Source of the DNA: Symbiodinium natans
Lineage: Eukaryota; Sar; Dinophyceae; Suessiales; Symbiodiniaceae
Assembly: GCA_905221605.1 (NCBI GenBank)
Contig: CAJNDS010000471.1
Span: forward strand, 1 to 64,000
DNA length: 64,000 nucleotides
Direction of reading: 5' to 3'
Part shown: positions 17,846 through 30,423 of the stretch, in pieces
Layout: every line of letters begins with the position of its first letter
How positions within the stretch are numbered: position 1 is the first letter of the stretch
Made by a program: the position numbers and the translations under genes
Notes under the pieces: generated by a model
Seen by the model: only the letters and a program-made list of their open reading frames with translations
Databases searched by the model: none
Told to the model about the DNA's origin: nothing

Positions 17846-17960
17846 CTTGGAGGTTCATGGGTACTTATTAGTAGGGCTATAAGTTCCCTAAGAAGGCTAT
17901 CACTATATTACTGACCATGCTTACATATAGCCCTACTTATAATACCCGTGAACCTCCAAG
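17846..17960. mobile_element. Foldback / MITE-like element, copy 1 (115 bp)
   Basis: Left arm CTTGGAGGTTCATGGGTACT... and right arm ending ACCCGTGAACCTCCAAG are near-perfect reverse complements over about 36 bases, with a short AT-rich loop. A second element with the same ends is at 32129-32274. No clear target duplication is seen. Confidence 0.8.
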
Positions 17961-20900
17961 TAGGTGCTAGGGCGTCAATTTTGATATTCAGGACTGTACA
18001 TGAACCCTCAAACCCTAAAAACTCACCTGCATCCTGAAGGGATTGAGCCCTCAAGCTTGGTTCCAATCTCTGCAAACCTTTCTCGTGGGCAGAGCAGATA
18101 TCTAGACCTGCGGTGTGGACTGTGAAACTTTCGGGCGCCGAGGACCCGCGCATGCTGTACAGTCTTGGTTGCGGAGCACTGTAGCTCATAGCACAGTTTC
18201 AGCTTTTGACCAAGCCATGCTGATGTCCAAACTGTTGGCGCGTCAGCCCGTGGAAAAATTCCATAGGATCTAGGATTTAGGGGAGGGGGGGGGGGACTGT
18301 TGGCTAAAACTGACAGAATTAGAATGGTGAGGCGCTGGGTATGAACCCTAAACCCTAAACCCTAAACCCTAAACCACCAAGAAGAGTGGAAACTGCAAGC
18401 TTGAAGGTATGGGCCTGCTGGGCTTTCGTGCTAGGAATTTTTAACGGGGGTTTTGGGGGATTTGGGGTTGCAGGGCTTTTGCCATTCGAGCTTTGAGGGC
18501 TTCACGGTCCATGTGGGCTTGAGGACGTTTATGAGCTTGGGTTTTTGGGGTTTAGGGTTCTTTTTAACTTGAGAATCTGGGATTTTTGGAGTTTCGCAAA
18601 GGCAGCCCTCAATCTGCGCAGGCCATGAGACGCATTACCCGGCTATGCCGCACCAAAGGCACACACACATTCGGATGACCCGGACAAGGTTTAGGGTTTA
18701 GGGCTTCGGGCTTATAAGGGTTTAGGGTTCAACAACTTACCACATCAGATTGAGCCTGCCAAACAAAATCCCAAACAATTATCACACATCCGCGCGGACT
18801 GCATGAATCAGGATTCAATAGTAAACCTTAAACCACTGAACCCTAACTCCTAAATCCCTAATTCCAGGGGTTCGAGAACTTTGGCAAGTCTTCTGGCTGA
18901 TTCAAAAGGCACCGGGCGGAGGAAGCCGAAGCACCAAAATCTTGAAGACGACCCCAATCACGTTTTCATATTAAGGTCTAGGGGTTCAGAATCATAAGCC
19001 CTAAGCCGTTTATAAGAGCCTTTCCATTTGCATTGGGCCATCTCTGAGGCCCTCTTTTTCAGAACTCCTGTCCCTAAACCTGTCAGACGAACTCTGAGCA
19101 GCCCACCATACCGACACACCAACACCAACAGCAACACACACCAACACACACACACACACACACACACACCAACACACACAAGGGTTTAGGGGTAGGGGGT
19201 AGGTTTACGCCCTACACCAGCTCCGCCCCCGACGCACCCCAAAAGCCGCCGTGAACCCGCCAAACCGAGGGTTTCAGAGTGTACAGGGATTTAGGGTTCA
19301 AAGGGTGTTTGAAGGCTTCATCGCCTAAACACTAAACCAGACTAAACCCTAAACCCTTAAAGGCAGTGCGAGTTGGGCACGTAAGGCTTCTGAGCGTCTT
19401 AGTTGCAAACCTTGTTAACAAGGGAACACCCAAGTGCACGAATCTGCAGCCGAAGTTCGCTTGGAGCATCATCCCTCAGCGGAGCCGCTTGGCCCAAACA
19501 ATCCAGTAGCCCCATAGGGAATCATGCCAGCGACAATGCAGTTACTTATCGTTCATTTTTTGCATCTAAGTCTTTACTGCTATCCATTTGGTGGATGGGT
19601 GTATGGGCTTGAGGCGAAATAAAGGCCTTTGCCTTCCAGCAGGAAACTTTTGTTCCGCCGGTCATGGGATTCCACAAGGACCGAAAACTGCCGAAGTCAG
19701 CCCTAACCCTAAACCCTAATTAAACCCTAACCCCAGTCAAGTGGCTCGTCAGAGGTCGTTGGTGGAGTTGGTGGCGGCCGTTTTGGCGTAGGGGTCTGCA
19801 GACGTGAAGGCATTTGCTGGGAATTCTGAGGTAACTGCTACTATAGGCCACAGGCGAATAGTTGCAGGTGGCGTCTGCATGCAGCATGTCTTGGGCAGTC
19901 TCAGCTGCTCAAGACACAACTAGCCCTCCACAGCTTTAGACGAGCCATGGTTTAGGGTTTAGGGTTTAGGGTCTAAAGACACTTAGGGTTTCGGGCTTAG
20001 GTCTCAAGGGTTGGACGAACCAAAAGGGAGAATGGAATGTTATGGCAGCGATTTGGCCTTGCGGGTTGCAGGCTTACCCGAGGGGGTCGGGGTAGGGCGG
20101 TTGTGATTCAGGAATTGCAAGGCCAAGGTTTGTGGAGGGGTAGTGCCAGCTTGGCCTCGTCCAGCACACCAGAGCAAACTACAAACTATTCAAAAACGCC
20201 ATTGCTCACGCTGGCCGACAAGCTTACTGGCTGCTTCCCTGAACCGGCAAATCTCTGACCAGATTTGTTTGACAGGTAACCCCTAAACTCTAAACCCCCA
20301 CGGAGATCGTCCATCCCTAAACCGCAAAATCTCTCTCGGGGGAACCTATCACCTCACACGCAGGAAGCGTGGCTTCGGGTGCTATCAACCTAAGCCTTAG
20401 CCTCTCGAGTTGACCACGACACCAGAGCACTCAACCAGACGACCTTGCTTGAGGGAAAAAAAACCCTTACAAAAAGGGTCTTTGGGGCTCTTCGTGGCTT
20501 TTGGGTGCAGCAGAGGCTCCACAAGCTTGCGATTCTCTCGTAGTCTCTCCTGCATGCAGAGTCGGGGTGCCGTCAGTGCAAAGCAACTCCAGACCGTAAC
20601 GCCAAGCTCGAGATACTTCCAGGCGCCCGGAACCTGTAGAAGTGTACAAGCCCTCAACCCTCCTGTGTGTCGGAGAAGTAGCCTCACTGCATGAGCTACA
20701 GGAAACCGAAAGCAAAAACTCAACACCCAAGTCGAAAACCCTAGGGCTTCAAGAGCCCTAAAACGCCCGTCTCACCCGGATGCGCTCGGTGAGCATCTCC
20801 TGAATCTTCTGGCCGTCAGCGCCCCAGATGCCAGACTTCACGCAGGGGTACATGGTGTACACGGAGGAGGACCTGGGCGGAGGAGGTTTAGGGCCAGTTT

Positions 20901-23900
20901 GGGGTTGAGGGCTTCAAGGTATATAAAGTTAAGGGTGTAGGGCTTAAGTCTCGATGAAGAGCATGATGGCTTGAGCGACTGAGCGCTGTTTGGGGGCCTA
21001 TTCTTGGAGTTACGCTTGGAAGAAGGTTTCGGCAGGACCGCAAAAAAGGAGCAGGGAAGAAACTCAACCGAGCACAAAGGACCAACCTCGCCTTCCGGGG
21101 GCCTTCGCCATACCAGCCTTACTTAGAACTATGATACTGGTAACAATAAGAGCTGTATGCGTTTCCTTGGGCGTTACATAAACAAAAAACATCACTCCTA
21201 AGGAATTCACCGTATAACAACTACATCTGTTTGTCTGCAGACAATAAAAAACACGCAGTTATACAGAGAGACTCCAAGGCGATAATCCTGAAATTGATTT
21301 ATGCTAAACCCTAAGCCCTAAGCCCTAAACCCCAAAACCCTAAACCCGAAGCCCTAAGCCCTAAACCCCATTGGGGGATTTCTTTGAAGGGGCTAGGCGG
21401 GTGAGGGCTTAGGGAGGCCAAGGCGCGGCTGCTTCATCAGGAAGTTCCAGCCAAAGGTGCTGCCCCGGCCCTTGGGAAGTTTAGGGCCATTTAGGGTTTA
21501 GGGTGTAAGGTTTAGGGTTTAGGGTGTAGAGTTAGGGTGTAGGGTCTAGGCGGTTCAGGGTGTAGGGAGTGTAGGGTTCGCAAGAAGGCTGCCCATGGAA
21601 TTTGCACGAAGGTGGTTCGGTTGCTCTTGCTAGATTTGCCATTCTTGCCTCCTCTGCCACTTAGGCCCTCGTCTTTACCTACGGGCTTCCTAGGCGTTCC
21701 AGTGAACTGAAGTCAATGAATTGCGGATGCTTCCTAAGCTTTAGGTCGATTTCTGAAGATGGAACCATAGCATGCGCTGACGGGCGAATGAATCTACATC
21801 GGCTCGAGAAGACCTCCGTAGGAAGTGACGCTTACTTAAGATATGACGAAATAAGAACTGCTTTCTCCAGAGGGCCTGTATGCAAACAACAGGCCGAATC
21901 AACTAAACTAAATATACTGTCAGTTGCGGTGCTGTCTGCTTCTTGGCGAGTCAAAACAAAGGCATACGCAGGTGAAGTTGAAAGCGTTCGAACTGTGGTC
22001 TTGGGGCTGGGGTGACAAGATTTTTGTATGGTATATATATATATAGGTATATGTACACACAGTATGTACAGCATGTAGTCAAATAAATAGATCGACAGAG
22101 CACATGCACCCTGAACCCTAACAACCCTTGAAAAATAGAGCCAGGCCGCGAGGGTGGTGGACGTCAGCTTTCCGTCGCACCGCACCTCTGCGGACAGCAT
22201 AAGTGGAGGTTCAGAAGCTCATTGGGGGGGGGGACTTAAGCCTAATTAAACCCTAAACCCTTGAAGACATTTGAAGCCCAAACCCTTATCTGCATCGAAT
22301 GCAGAGCTTCGCCGTTTTAAGGTATTTGGATGTTCCGGAGGCCCCAAAAAAAGGCCCTAAACCCTCGCGCCTTGAAGCTTCCGTTGTAAACAACGAAGAG
22401 CTTCGTTGTGTAGCCGCTGGGCTGCAAGCCATCTGCGTGGGGACAAGAGGCATCCCAAGGTGTATAGGTCTTAGGGTTTAGACGGTTTAAAGTTTAGGCG
22501 TTTAGGGCCTTTCGATGGGGGAGTGCCTTTGCTAAGCCTGCCCTAAAACCCTACACTCGGGGAGTGTTCCCAGATCACGACAAGAGGCCCCCTTCGTCGG
22601 AATCATCCGGATCCTGGGCGTTTGGTTTGGGGCCTTTTAGCAGTTCAGGGTTTAGGTGCCCCCATGTGCCCCCCTACCCTCCCCCAATTGTGGGCTGCGC
22701 GTCATTGGTTGAGGGTTCGGGCTTTGGGGGGCAAGCCCGGCGTGTGAAGCCCGTAAGCCCAAGTGCTTGGGTGAAGAAGGCCACACGGTCAATGCACCGG
22801 AAAAGTTGGGCTCAGGGGGGCTGGGGTTTAGGGCACACTGTACGGGTGTCGGTACATTAGCTTCCGAGACGGTTTAGGCGCTGAGGTTGGCTTTCGGGTA
22901 CAGAGAGCCAAAAGGCCTAAACCTCTACATGCATACCTTATGTTACGAAAGGCCATGAGAATGCACCTTCCGACCACCCCATCTGACTTCGGGCTCCTTT
23001 CTATGGCACCTGCCTCACGGGCAGTTGAAGCAATTAACATCAATCCTGAGCCCTAAACCAAACCATGAAGGCTGCAAAGGTGTCCCTGTGCTGCAAGACC
23101 TCGCATGCAAGCGTGCTGCAAACTCGTGGTAGTCCATCAAGGAAACGATCCTGAGAGCTGCCGTTCTTTGGGGCGATTCCAAAATGCCGAGGCTTTAAAT
23201 GCTGCTGAAGGCTTTGAGTTCTTTTACTCAGAGACGATTTGAAGGGACAGCCTCTAAAGTCTCAAGTGGAGTTTAGTTTTTTTGGGCTGGTCCTAAAACA
23301 TGTTAAACAAAGGGCCGTGGAGGCAGTGTCCAACCAAATCTCGCTGCGACCCTCTGGAAATTAGGGGAACCTCTCTGCCACCAGGCGGCTCTGACAGATC
23401 TGCACCTGTAAGCTGCGCCTCAGCGCAGGCATCCGGAACCACAAAAGCACCCCCACAGTCAGGGACTATGAAGAGGTGTAATTCAACCAGCCCTTGCCCA
23501 AAAGCGACTCAACCAACAAAAAAAAGAGCCTCAAGCCTACTCTCAACCGTAAGCCCATCAAAGCCATACAGCTGCCAGGTACCGTTTAGGGCTTAGTGCT
23601 AGGGACCCTAAACTTCATGGGCTTCGCAACGAAGCAGTTCATATATCTGTATTTTGTGTTGCTATATTCTCGTAGTATTGTGTTGTTCTGCTGTTGCGTT
23701 GTTGTATTAATATCCTAGACCCCAAATATCCTAAGCCCTGAAGATTGCAAGGCCCAAGCCCTAAAAAAAGAAAAACGGTGCCTGCACAGACATAGGATCC
23801 CTCCACCTGGGATGGGCGGCTTCGGGCTTCATAGGGGGTTTGAGGTTTGGGGTTTGGGGCTTTTCCGGTCCAAGAATTGGGTGTTGCTTGGGGTCTTGGG

Positions 23901-25300
23901 CCACTTTGCCTTTTTTGCTAGGGGGTAGGGGGTAGGGCATAACTGACACCCAGGGTTCCATGACAGGAGTTGGCCACTGAGACTGAACCGAGCCAGGATC
24001 CTCAACCCAACAACCAAGAAACCGGAAAGCCTCGGCACCCAAAAACCCCCCAAACCCCAAAACCCTGAAGATTGGGAACCTGGACCCCAAAATACCAACG
24101 ACCCTTCTACTGCAGAGCCCCCCCAACAGCCCACAGCTGCTGCCCAGAATTCCAAAAAAAAAGAACGCATTGGAAGGAAAGGATGAAAGGGATCCAGGCT
24201 TCAGGACTTTTGGAGTTTAAATGTTCTCTGTTGCCATGGGCACGTTTTTGTTCAACCTCTACATAAGTTTTGGGGGTTAGAGTTTCAATCTTTGGGGGCC
24301 TTGGAGTGTGCTGGGGCATCCACGCCCCCACCCCCCCACCCACACCCCCGCCCACTCTCCCCGTTCTTTCGTGCAGCCCCGTGGACAGGGAGTCGAGAAG
24401 GAAGTCGCAGACATCTGAGCTCTTGGCACCTGGGGCAGTTCGGAACCCCAAACAACAAAACAATATATTTGCGGCATAGATGGGAGCTATACAGGCTTTT
24501 AGAGAGATCCACTCCTCCACTCCCTGTGCCCGTAAGTTTAAGCCTAGGACTGTAGAGCCTGGCGAGCATGACTTCGCAGATCTTTTCGACGAGCCAGGAG
24601 AACATGAATGCTTCACAAAGCTGAAGCCCCTGTGCTCAGGTAAAAATCCTCTCAAGGAAAGGGTTTAGGGTTCAGGGCTTAGGGTTCCTCACGGAAACCT
24701 TTTTGGGGCACGTCTGAAGTCGCCGGGAGACTGCAAAAGGCTTTCTTTGTTATTTTTGGGCTGAGCTAAACTTGTGTCCTTTTTGTTCCCTTGAACCTTA
24801 ACCTAGAAGAAATCATACAGACACATGCATATATATATATATACACACACACAATACACATAAATGTACATAAACGAAAAAGTATACGTATACGTCTACA
24901 GGGGGGACCCATGAACTGCCCACAACTTAGATCCTTAGATCGCCCCCCCAATTCGGGAGTAGGGTTTGGAGTTTTGGCAGAAAAGGCCAGGGTGTTGGGC
25001 AGTTAATGAATGGCAATTGAATGGGGTTTGTACTTAGAAGTGACATGCCTACCAGTACCAAAAAACAAGAAAGCCCAAGGAACACCCATCAAAAAAACTT
25101 TTTTCCAATCAAAAAAAACTTCCCCAACCAATCTAAACAAAATTCCAAAAATCAAGAAAAACTTTTTCCAATCAAAAAAAATCTTTCTTTGGGTATTTAT
25201 AAAAGATCTAGAATCTCTTCGAGAAGCGTGACCCATCAAAAAAAAAACTTTTCTCCATCATTTTTTTCTTTCCAAATTCGACGTATACATATGTTTCTAA
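17961..25300. other. Gene-poor region with dispersed telomere-like fragments
   Basis: Short CCCTAAA or TTTAGGG patches recur in both orientations (for example 18341-18375, 18689-18729, 19317-19359, 19699-19731, 19949-19972, 21304-21370, 21482-21575, 24657-24686). There is also a (CA)n run near 19139-19176, (TA)n runs near 22031-22046 and 24830-24842, and an A-rich block with AATCAAAAAAA repeats at 25085-25260. Open frames such as minus 24107-24655 have no recognised domain. I see no supported gene. Confidence 0.5.
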
Positions 25301-25309
25301 ATAAAAGAC

Positions 25310-26235
25310 TGCATAAAAGCGGGGGGGGTTGGGGGCTGCGCAGCGCAGCCCGCAGCCCCCCCATTATGCTCGCCTGATGGGGGGGGTGACGGGGCCATCT
25401 GCAAACACAATGCTGGCATGATGGCTTTCAATAAGATTCATTTGCTTAAAAGCGGGGGGTTGGGTGGGGGTGCAGCCCTCCCCCCCCGCCCATTTGCAAA
25501 CACAATCCTAGCATGATGGATTTCAAAAAGACTCATATGCTTGGAAGCGGGGGGTGGGGGGGGGGGGGCACCCCCGCCCCTACTGCTGGCATGATGGATT
25601 TCAAAAAGATTCATACGCTTAAAAGCGGGGGGTTAGCACCCCCCCGCCCCCATTTGCAAACACAATGCTCGCATGATGGGTTTCAACAAGACTCATATGC
25701 TTAAAAGCGGAGGGGTTGGGGGGGGGGGGCGCAGCCCCCTCCCCCCATTTGTAGACACAATGCTCGCATGATAGGATTCAACAAGACTCATCTGCTTAAA
25801 AGCGGGGGGGTTGGGGGGGGGCGCACCCCCCCCCCCCCCCATTTGTGGACACAATGCTCGCGTGACAGGTTTCAAAAAGACTCATATGCTGAACAAAAAG
25901 ACTCATGTGCTTGAAAGCGGGGGTTGGGGGGGGGGGGGGGGGGGGGGGGGGCGCTCAGCCCCCCCATTTGTAGACACCGCTCGCGTGATAGGCTTCAACA
26001 AGACTCATATGCTTAAAAGCAGGGGGGTTGGGGGGGGGGCGCAGCCCCCCCCCATTTGTAGACACAATGCTTTCGTGATAGGTTTCAAAAAGACTCATAT
26101 GCTTAACAAGAAGACTCATATGCTTGAAAGCGGGGGGTTGGGGAGGGGGCGGGGCCCCCTCCCCCCCATTTGTAGACACAATGCTCACATGATAGGATTC
26201 AACAAGACTCATATGCTTAAAAGCGGGGGGGGCCC
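25310..26235. repeat. G-rich satellite, ~85-125 bp unit, about 8 copies
   Basis: Each unit reads CATTTGTAGACACAATGCTC, GCATGATAGGTTTCAA, AAGACTCATATGCTTAAAAG, then CGGGGGGTTGGGG with a variable G run, CGCAGC and a C run. The G run and C run can pair as a hairpin. The longest run is 26 G (25926-25951). Some units carry a duplicated AAGACTCATATGCT segment. Confidence 0.92.
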
Positions 26236-26241
26236 CCCAAG

Positions 26242-26318
26242 GCAACTGTAACGAGACCATTCTCAGAAACTCAGCATGAGTGGCAATTGCAACGAGACCT
26301 TCCTCAGCATCTCGAGAC
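26242..26318. repeat. Two degenerate outlier copies of the 41-bp satellite
   Basis: GCAACTGTAACGAGACCATT and GCAATTGCAACGAGACCTTC, each followed by CTCAG, match the GCAACGAAACCTTCCGCAG core of the array at 30.4 kb, which lies 4 kb away. Confidence 0.65.
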
Positions 26319-26697
26319 GTGCGATGTTTGGGGCTCTTGTCATTGCGGCCTGAAATGCACACGGCTCGCGGGGGAGAGCGGGCCCGGCCCCGCTGGCATG
26401 CCACGAGCAATACGGGTAGCGGACAACTTCCCTTTACCCCCAAACACCCCCAACATCTTAAAGTGAAAGCCCTGCTTGGGGAACTAAACCTAGACTCTAA
26501 TTAGACAGGGTGAGAGCTAAACCTCCCAAAACAACAACAAGGTCAACCTGGGAACCCAAAAGCCGTCCGCAGAATTACTGGCTTAGTTTTTGCCCGCAGT
26601 GCAGAGTGAGCACGAAGTCCTCCCTGCTGTGCCACCCGCCCGACCGCCTGCACCCCGTCTCGCGACCACCTGCCCGACCGCCCGCCTTAACCATGTC

Positions 26698-27266
26698 TCA
26701 GCAGCTTCTCCCTATCACCCGCACCTGGCTCGCTTCACTCTCACGATGCAATGATTTCGACGCCTGCGCGGCTTCGGACTTCAGCTGCTCTAGCTGCTGC
26801 TGGAACTCCGCAGACGCTCCAGCAGCATCTTGCAAGGCGGCTGTCCGCTGCGCCTTGCAGGATGCCAGTGTATCTACACCTGTCGTGCAATGAACGCCTT
26901 CCAATAGCACCTCAGGCTTCTGCCTCCGCATGGGTTACTGCTTTCAGTGCCGGAATCTTGCTTTCCAAACAGACACCACGCAGTGGTCAGCTGCAAAAGC
27001 TATGCCGACACATGCCGACACCATTGCCTGCCTCAGCTGCTTCCGCCTTGAGCTTGGCAACTTCTTCTTGCAGCTGCTCAACCGCAGCTTGCGCTTGAGC
27101 TGCGGCGGCCTTTGTGCAACGGCAGGAATTCGTGCCGAAGGATCTTGGGGCAAAGGTTAAAAGCCTTGCAAGACCGTGCCTTCGAGTTCGCGAGCTCTGC
27201 GCACAAATCTGCCACCTGCGCTTTGACCGAATCCAACTCCTGGCAGCAGCAGAGACAGCTGGACAA
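26698..27266 (-). pseudogene. Coiled-coil protein exons or fragments
   Basis: Three adjacent minus-strand stretches in different frames have heptad-like Leu/Ala/Glu/Gln composition: 27160-27266 (QELDSVKAQVADLCAELANS), 26987-27110 (AAVEQLQEEVAKLKAEAAEA) and 26698-26931 (EFQQQLEQLKSEAAQASKSL). All predict a long helix, so they are probably consecutive exons or frame-broken parts of one coiled-coil protein. A similar Ala/Gln/Glu-rich coiled coil is at 36.0-36.3 kb. The family is unknown. I cannot fix exon borders. Confidence 0.4.
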
Positions 27267-27756
27267 TCCGGCCTACCAGGGCCAGACTGCTAATTACTAA
27301 GAGGGGAAGTCTTGATGTCTGTCACTTGGCCCGCTTGCCCCACACGCTTCCTCTGGACCGCTAACTGATCAAGTGGCGCAGTCCGACAAGATCCCGCCAA
27401 AAAGTAAGACCATTGGAGCCAACGAAACACTTCAGAAGACCAGGTAGGGCAAGTGGGGCAGAATGCACTTTAATGCATCCTGGTGGATGCAATGCAACAG
27501 ACACGTTCGGATCGACTTCCAGATCCTAAACGCCCAACGCCTTCTTTGCAACTGAGCCTCTGCTCGCAGCGCGTCCACATCTGGTGAGCTTTGTTCGTCT
27601 GCCTTTTTTTTAAGGGGGGGAGGGGGGACAGCAAGTGGCAACATGCACTTCGCACATTTAGGAAGCAAGGGTCAGGGCCGGTGACAGGGTTTCGGAAACT
27701 GCAAGATACAGAATTCCCCTAAACCTTAAAACCCAAACAAAGTTCCTTTCCGGTTT

Positions 27757-28366
27757 TCAGGGCTTTAGGGTTCTCATCTTCTTGCGGAGACGAGAGTGAG
27801 GGCTTAGCTTTGAGGCCTCAGCTTCCCCAAAACCGGCTAAAAACCCCTCGGATAACGCCGAAGGTCCGATATCTGAGAAATTTTGCACATCGAAGACTTG
27901 ACAGTCGCTGACCCAACTGGCCTCGTCTTCATGGGGACCGAGGGGCCGTAGAGGAACCTTGGAAGTGGCTTGTACTGGCTCATCAGGTGCTATAGTGTGG
28001 GGACTTTGTTTGGTTTTTTCGTTTTCACTACTCACTACGCAATGCTCTTGAGAAAGCGTGTGCTCTGTTTGTTGTCGGCACTGAACCATGTCCTGGACCA
28101 GGCACTGCTTTTTGCATGCAGTGGTCCGACATGCTCGGCCTGCTACACTCACGGCGCTTCCGATGAGACGTCCCTCTGCCGTTCCGAATGAGACTCTCCG
28201 CACGATGTTTGACATGCGGAAAGATGTGGCAAAAGCAGCAGTCGAAAGCGCAGGGAACCTTGCAGACCAAAGCCTGCTGGGCCGGGCAGGGGGCCCCTTT
28301 TGTCCCCTTTCTCCTCTTCAGGCGGTCTTCAAAAGGGAGCCTAACCAAAATTAGAGAAAGAGGCAT
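27757..28366 (-). CDS. Possible exon(s) of unknown protein, Cys-rich then acidic
   Basis: Two overlapping minus frames. The upstream one (28028-28366) has a Cys/His cluster, CKVPCAFDCCFCHIFPHVKH, that could bind zinc. The downstream one (27757-28215) ends with a natural-looking stretch, ASWVSDCQVFDVQNFSDIGP, and stops at 27757. Which frame is used where is unresolved; an intron or frame break between them is likely. No family recognised. Confidence 0.3.
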
Positions 28367-28399
28367 CCAAGTCAGATTGTCAGATTAGGGGGGCCTCGG

Positions 28400-30420
28400 A
28401 TTCACGGGCCACCTTCGAGATGAGGGAGATGGACATTGCTCCTTAACTTTATAGGACTTGGGGATTGAATCCGAAGGATACAAAGGATGCCCGACATCTA
28501 CATTCCCTACATCCTGAAGCCCTCAGGTACCCCTCAAGAAGAAACACGTGCGACCTGCATCTGCCTCAGGTTCAATGTGAGTTGTGTTTTTCACGGTTTG
28601 GTGCTGAGAGCCTTGTGGATTTAAGCATGTCGATGTATTTCGCACTTATGGCGTTTGAGCTTGCGGGTTGCGGATGGTTGCGGGTTCGGAATGAGAATGT
28701 TGGGGTTTCCCTGCATCACCTATGCCGCCTAAAGACCACAAGGCCAAGGGGCTTACGGCTTTGGGCATTGCCTATCTAGCAACCCGAAACCAGCTTCAGC
28801 CTAGCATTTGCATAGAATCATAAAGGATGCATCCGAGAAGTCTTTTGAACTTAACTGGAGGCACCAATGCCTAAAACCCTGAGGGCATGTAGTGGCAAGG
28901 GACGCAGGTTTGTCGACCCTGACTTTGACCAGCGTTTGTGGTTTAGGCTTTCAAGGTACGGCAGGATGCAAACTTAACTGGCCAGGGAAGTGTTCAATAA
29001 GGCCTGGCAAAAAAAAGGGGAATCACATGCCGTCGTCTTGTACCAGTGCAACTGCTTCACCGACACCAAGGCATCCATCGAACGGCACATTACGAAGCCT
29101 CAACCCAGCCGAGCTCTCCTTCATGGCCCTCAAGCCCGTGTCAGAGTGCCATCCCTAAAAGAACTGGGAGCTCGAACATGTGGCGAAATGGTCGGAATCC
29201 GGGAGGACACCTTGTCACAGCTGGGGGCAAGCCCCCCGAACCCAAGTCTTAAATGAGCTGAGGGCCTGGCCCTAGCGCCCAGGTATTTTGAGGTTGATAG
29301 AGGGTGTAGACATGATGCGAGTGTTGCTGATCCTCTGGGTTCCTAGATGCTGGCAAGCCGACAAACTTCCGAGGGCACACGCGAGTTTTTTTGTTTAAGG
29401 GATCGGGTGGGGGATTATTATCTCCTGGCAAGCCTGATACTACGGGACACAGGGCCTGCAACTCAACAAGGCCCTACTCTGGATCAAGCAGCATTGCGAT
29501 CGTGCTTGTTGTAGGGCCACCCACAAAGTCCGAAGTTCCAACAGGCTCTAAGCTCCACCCACAACCCACAATGGTCACAACCCACAAGCGCTTGAAAAAC
29601 TTCAAATCCTTGGCTCGGTGCCTCTGATGTGAGGGTATTCGTTCCCACTTCTGTGGGCTCCTCTCCTAGGCGAAATGGGAAGGGCTCCCCCAAAACTAAC
29701 CAAGGCGCCACTCCCGCGATTCGGGGGAGGGGGGCGTTTTTGGGGAGGAGCTGGGAAGCGGGGGCGCTTTGCTGGTGTTCTCCCTCGAGTTTGAAGCAAG
29801 GAATTGCAAGCCCCGCTAAGGCTAAGGCTGTCATCCCAGCACTGCTTGTCAAAACGCCTCTTTTAGGTTTAACCCCTGGAGGCTCCAAACTACTTAAGAC
29901 AACCAGGACCATAGAAGCAGTAGCAGTAGCCACAAAAGCGTAGGACCACTGTAGGACCACTGCAGGACCACTGTAGGACGTGCAGGATGTCGGTTGGGCC
30001 TCGAGCCTCCTGAAACCCTTTCAGTGCTGAGTGCCCAGCTCGAGCACCCAAAAGTCTCAACCTTGGGCTGGATTCAGCGCTCTCTGGCATTGTTTGAGGC
30101 GCGGACTTCTGTATTTGGTTCTGTCGGTTCCAGACTGTCAGGATACACAGGAACTGAAGGCTCAAGGCTCAAACCCGCATTATAGGCAACCACCGAAGTT
30201 TGAACCATACACAACCCAAGCAATGCAGCACATAAGACCTCTCTGGCCAGCAGCTCAAATCAATGATCGGAGAGACATCGCTTTGGGGCCATTACAAACA
30301 TTAACTACTACCTGCAGACCCACAAACCCCCATCGCAGGCAACTCTGAATACCAAGTTCTCCCTAACTATACTTGAGAGCATCGCGGAGAAAGCTAGTTC
30401 CCTAGCAGAAGGCCAGCGAG
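28400..30420. other. Low-copy sequence without supported gene
   Basis: Open frames up to 158 codons (minus 29484-29960) but no domain. A small 15-bp repeat, TAGGACCACTG(C/T)AGG, is present three times at 29940-29980. Confidence 0.4.
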
Positions 30421-30423
30421 TAG

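Noticed and set aside
24107-24655. 182-codon minus frame
   Set aside because: Opposite-strand frames of similar length cover the same bases, Pro/Gly-rich sequence comes from simple repeats, and no domain is visible.
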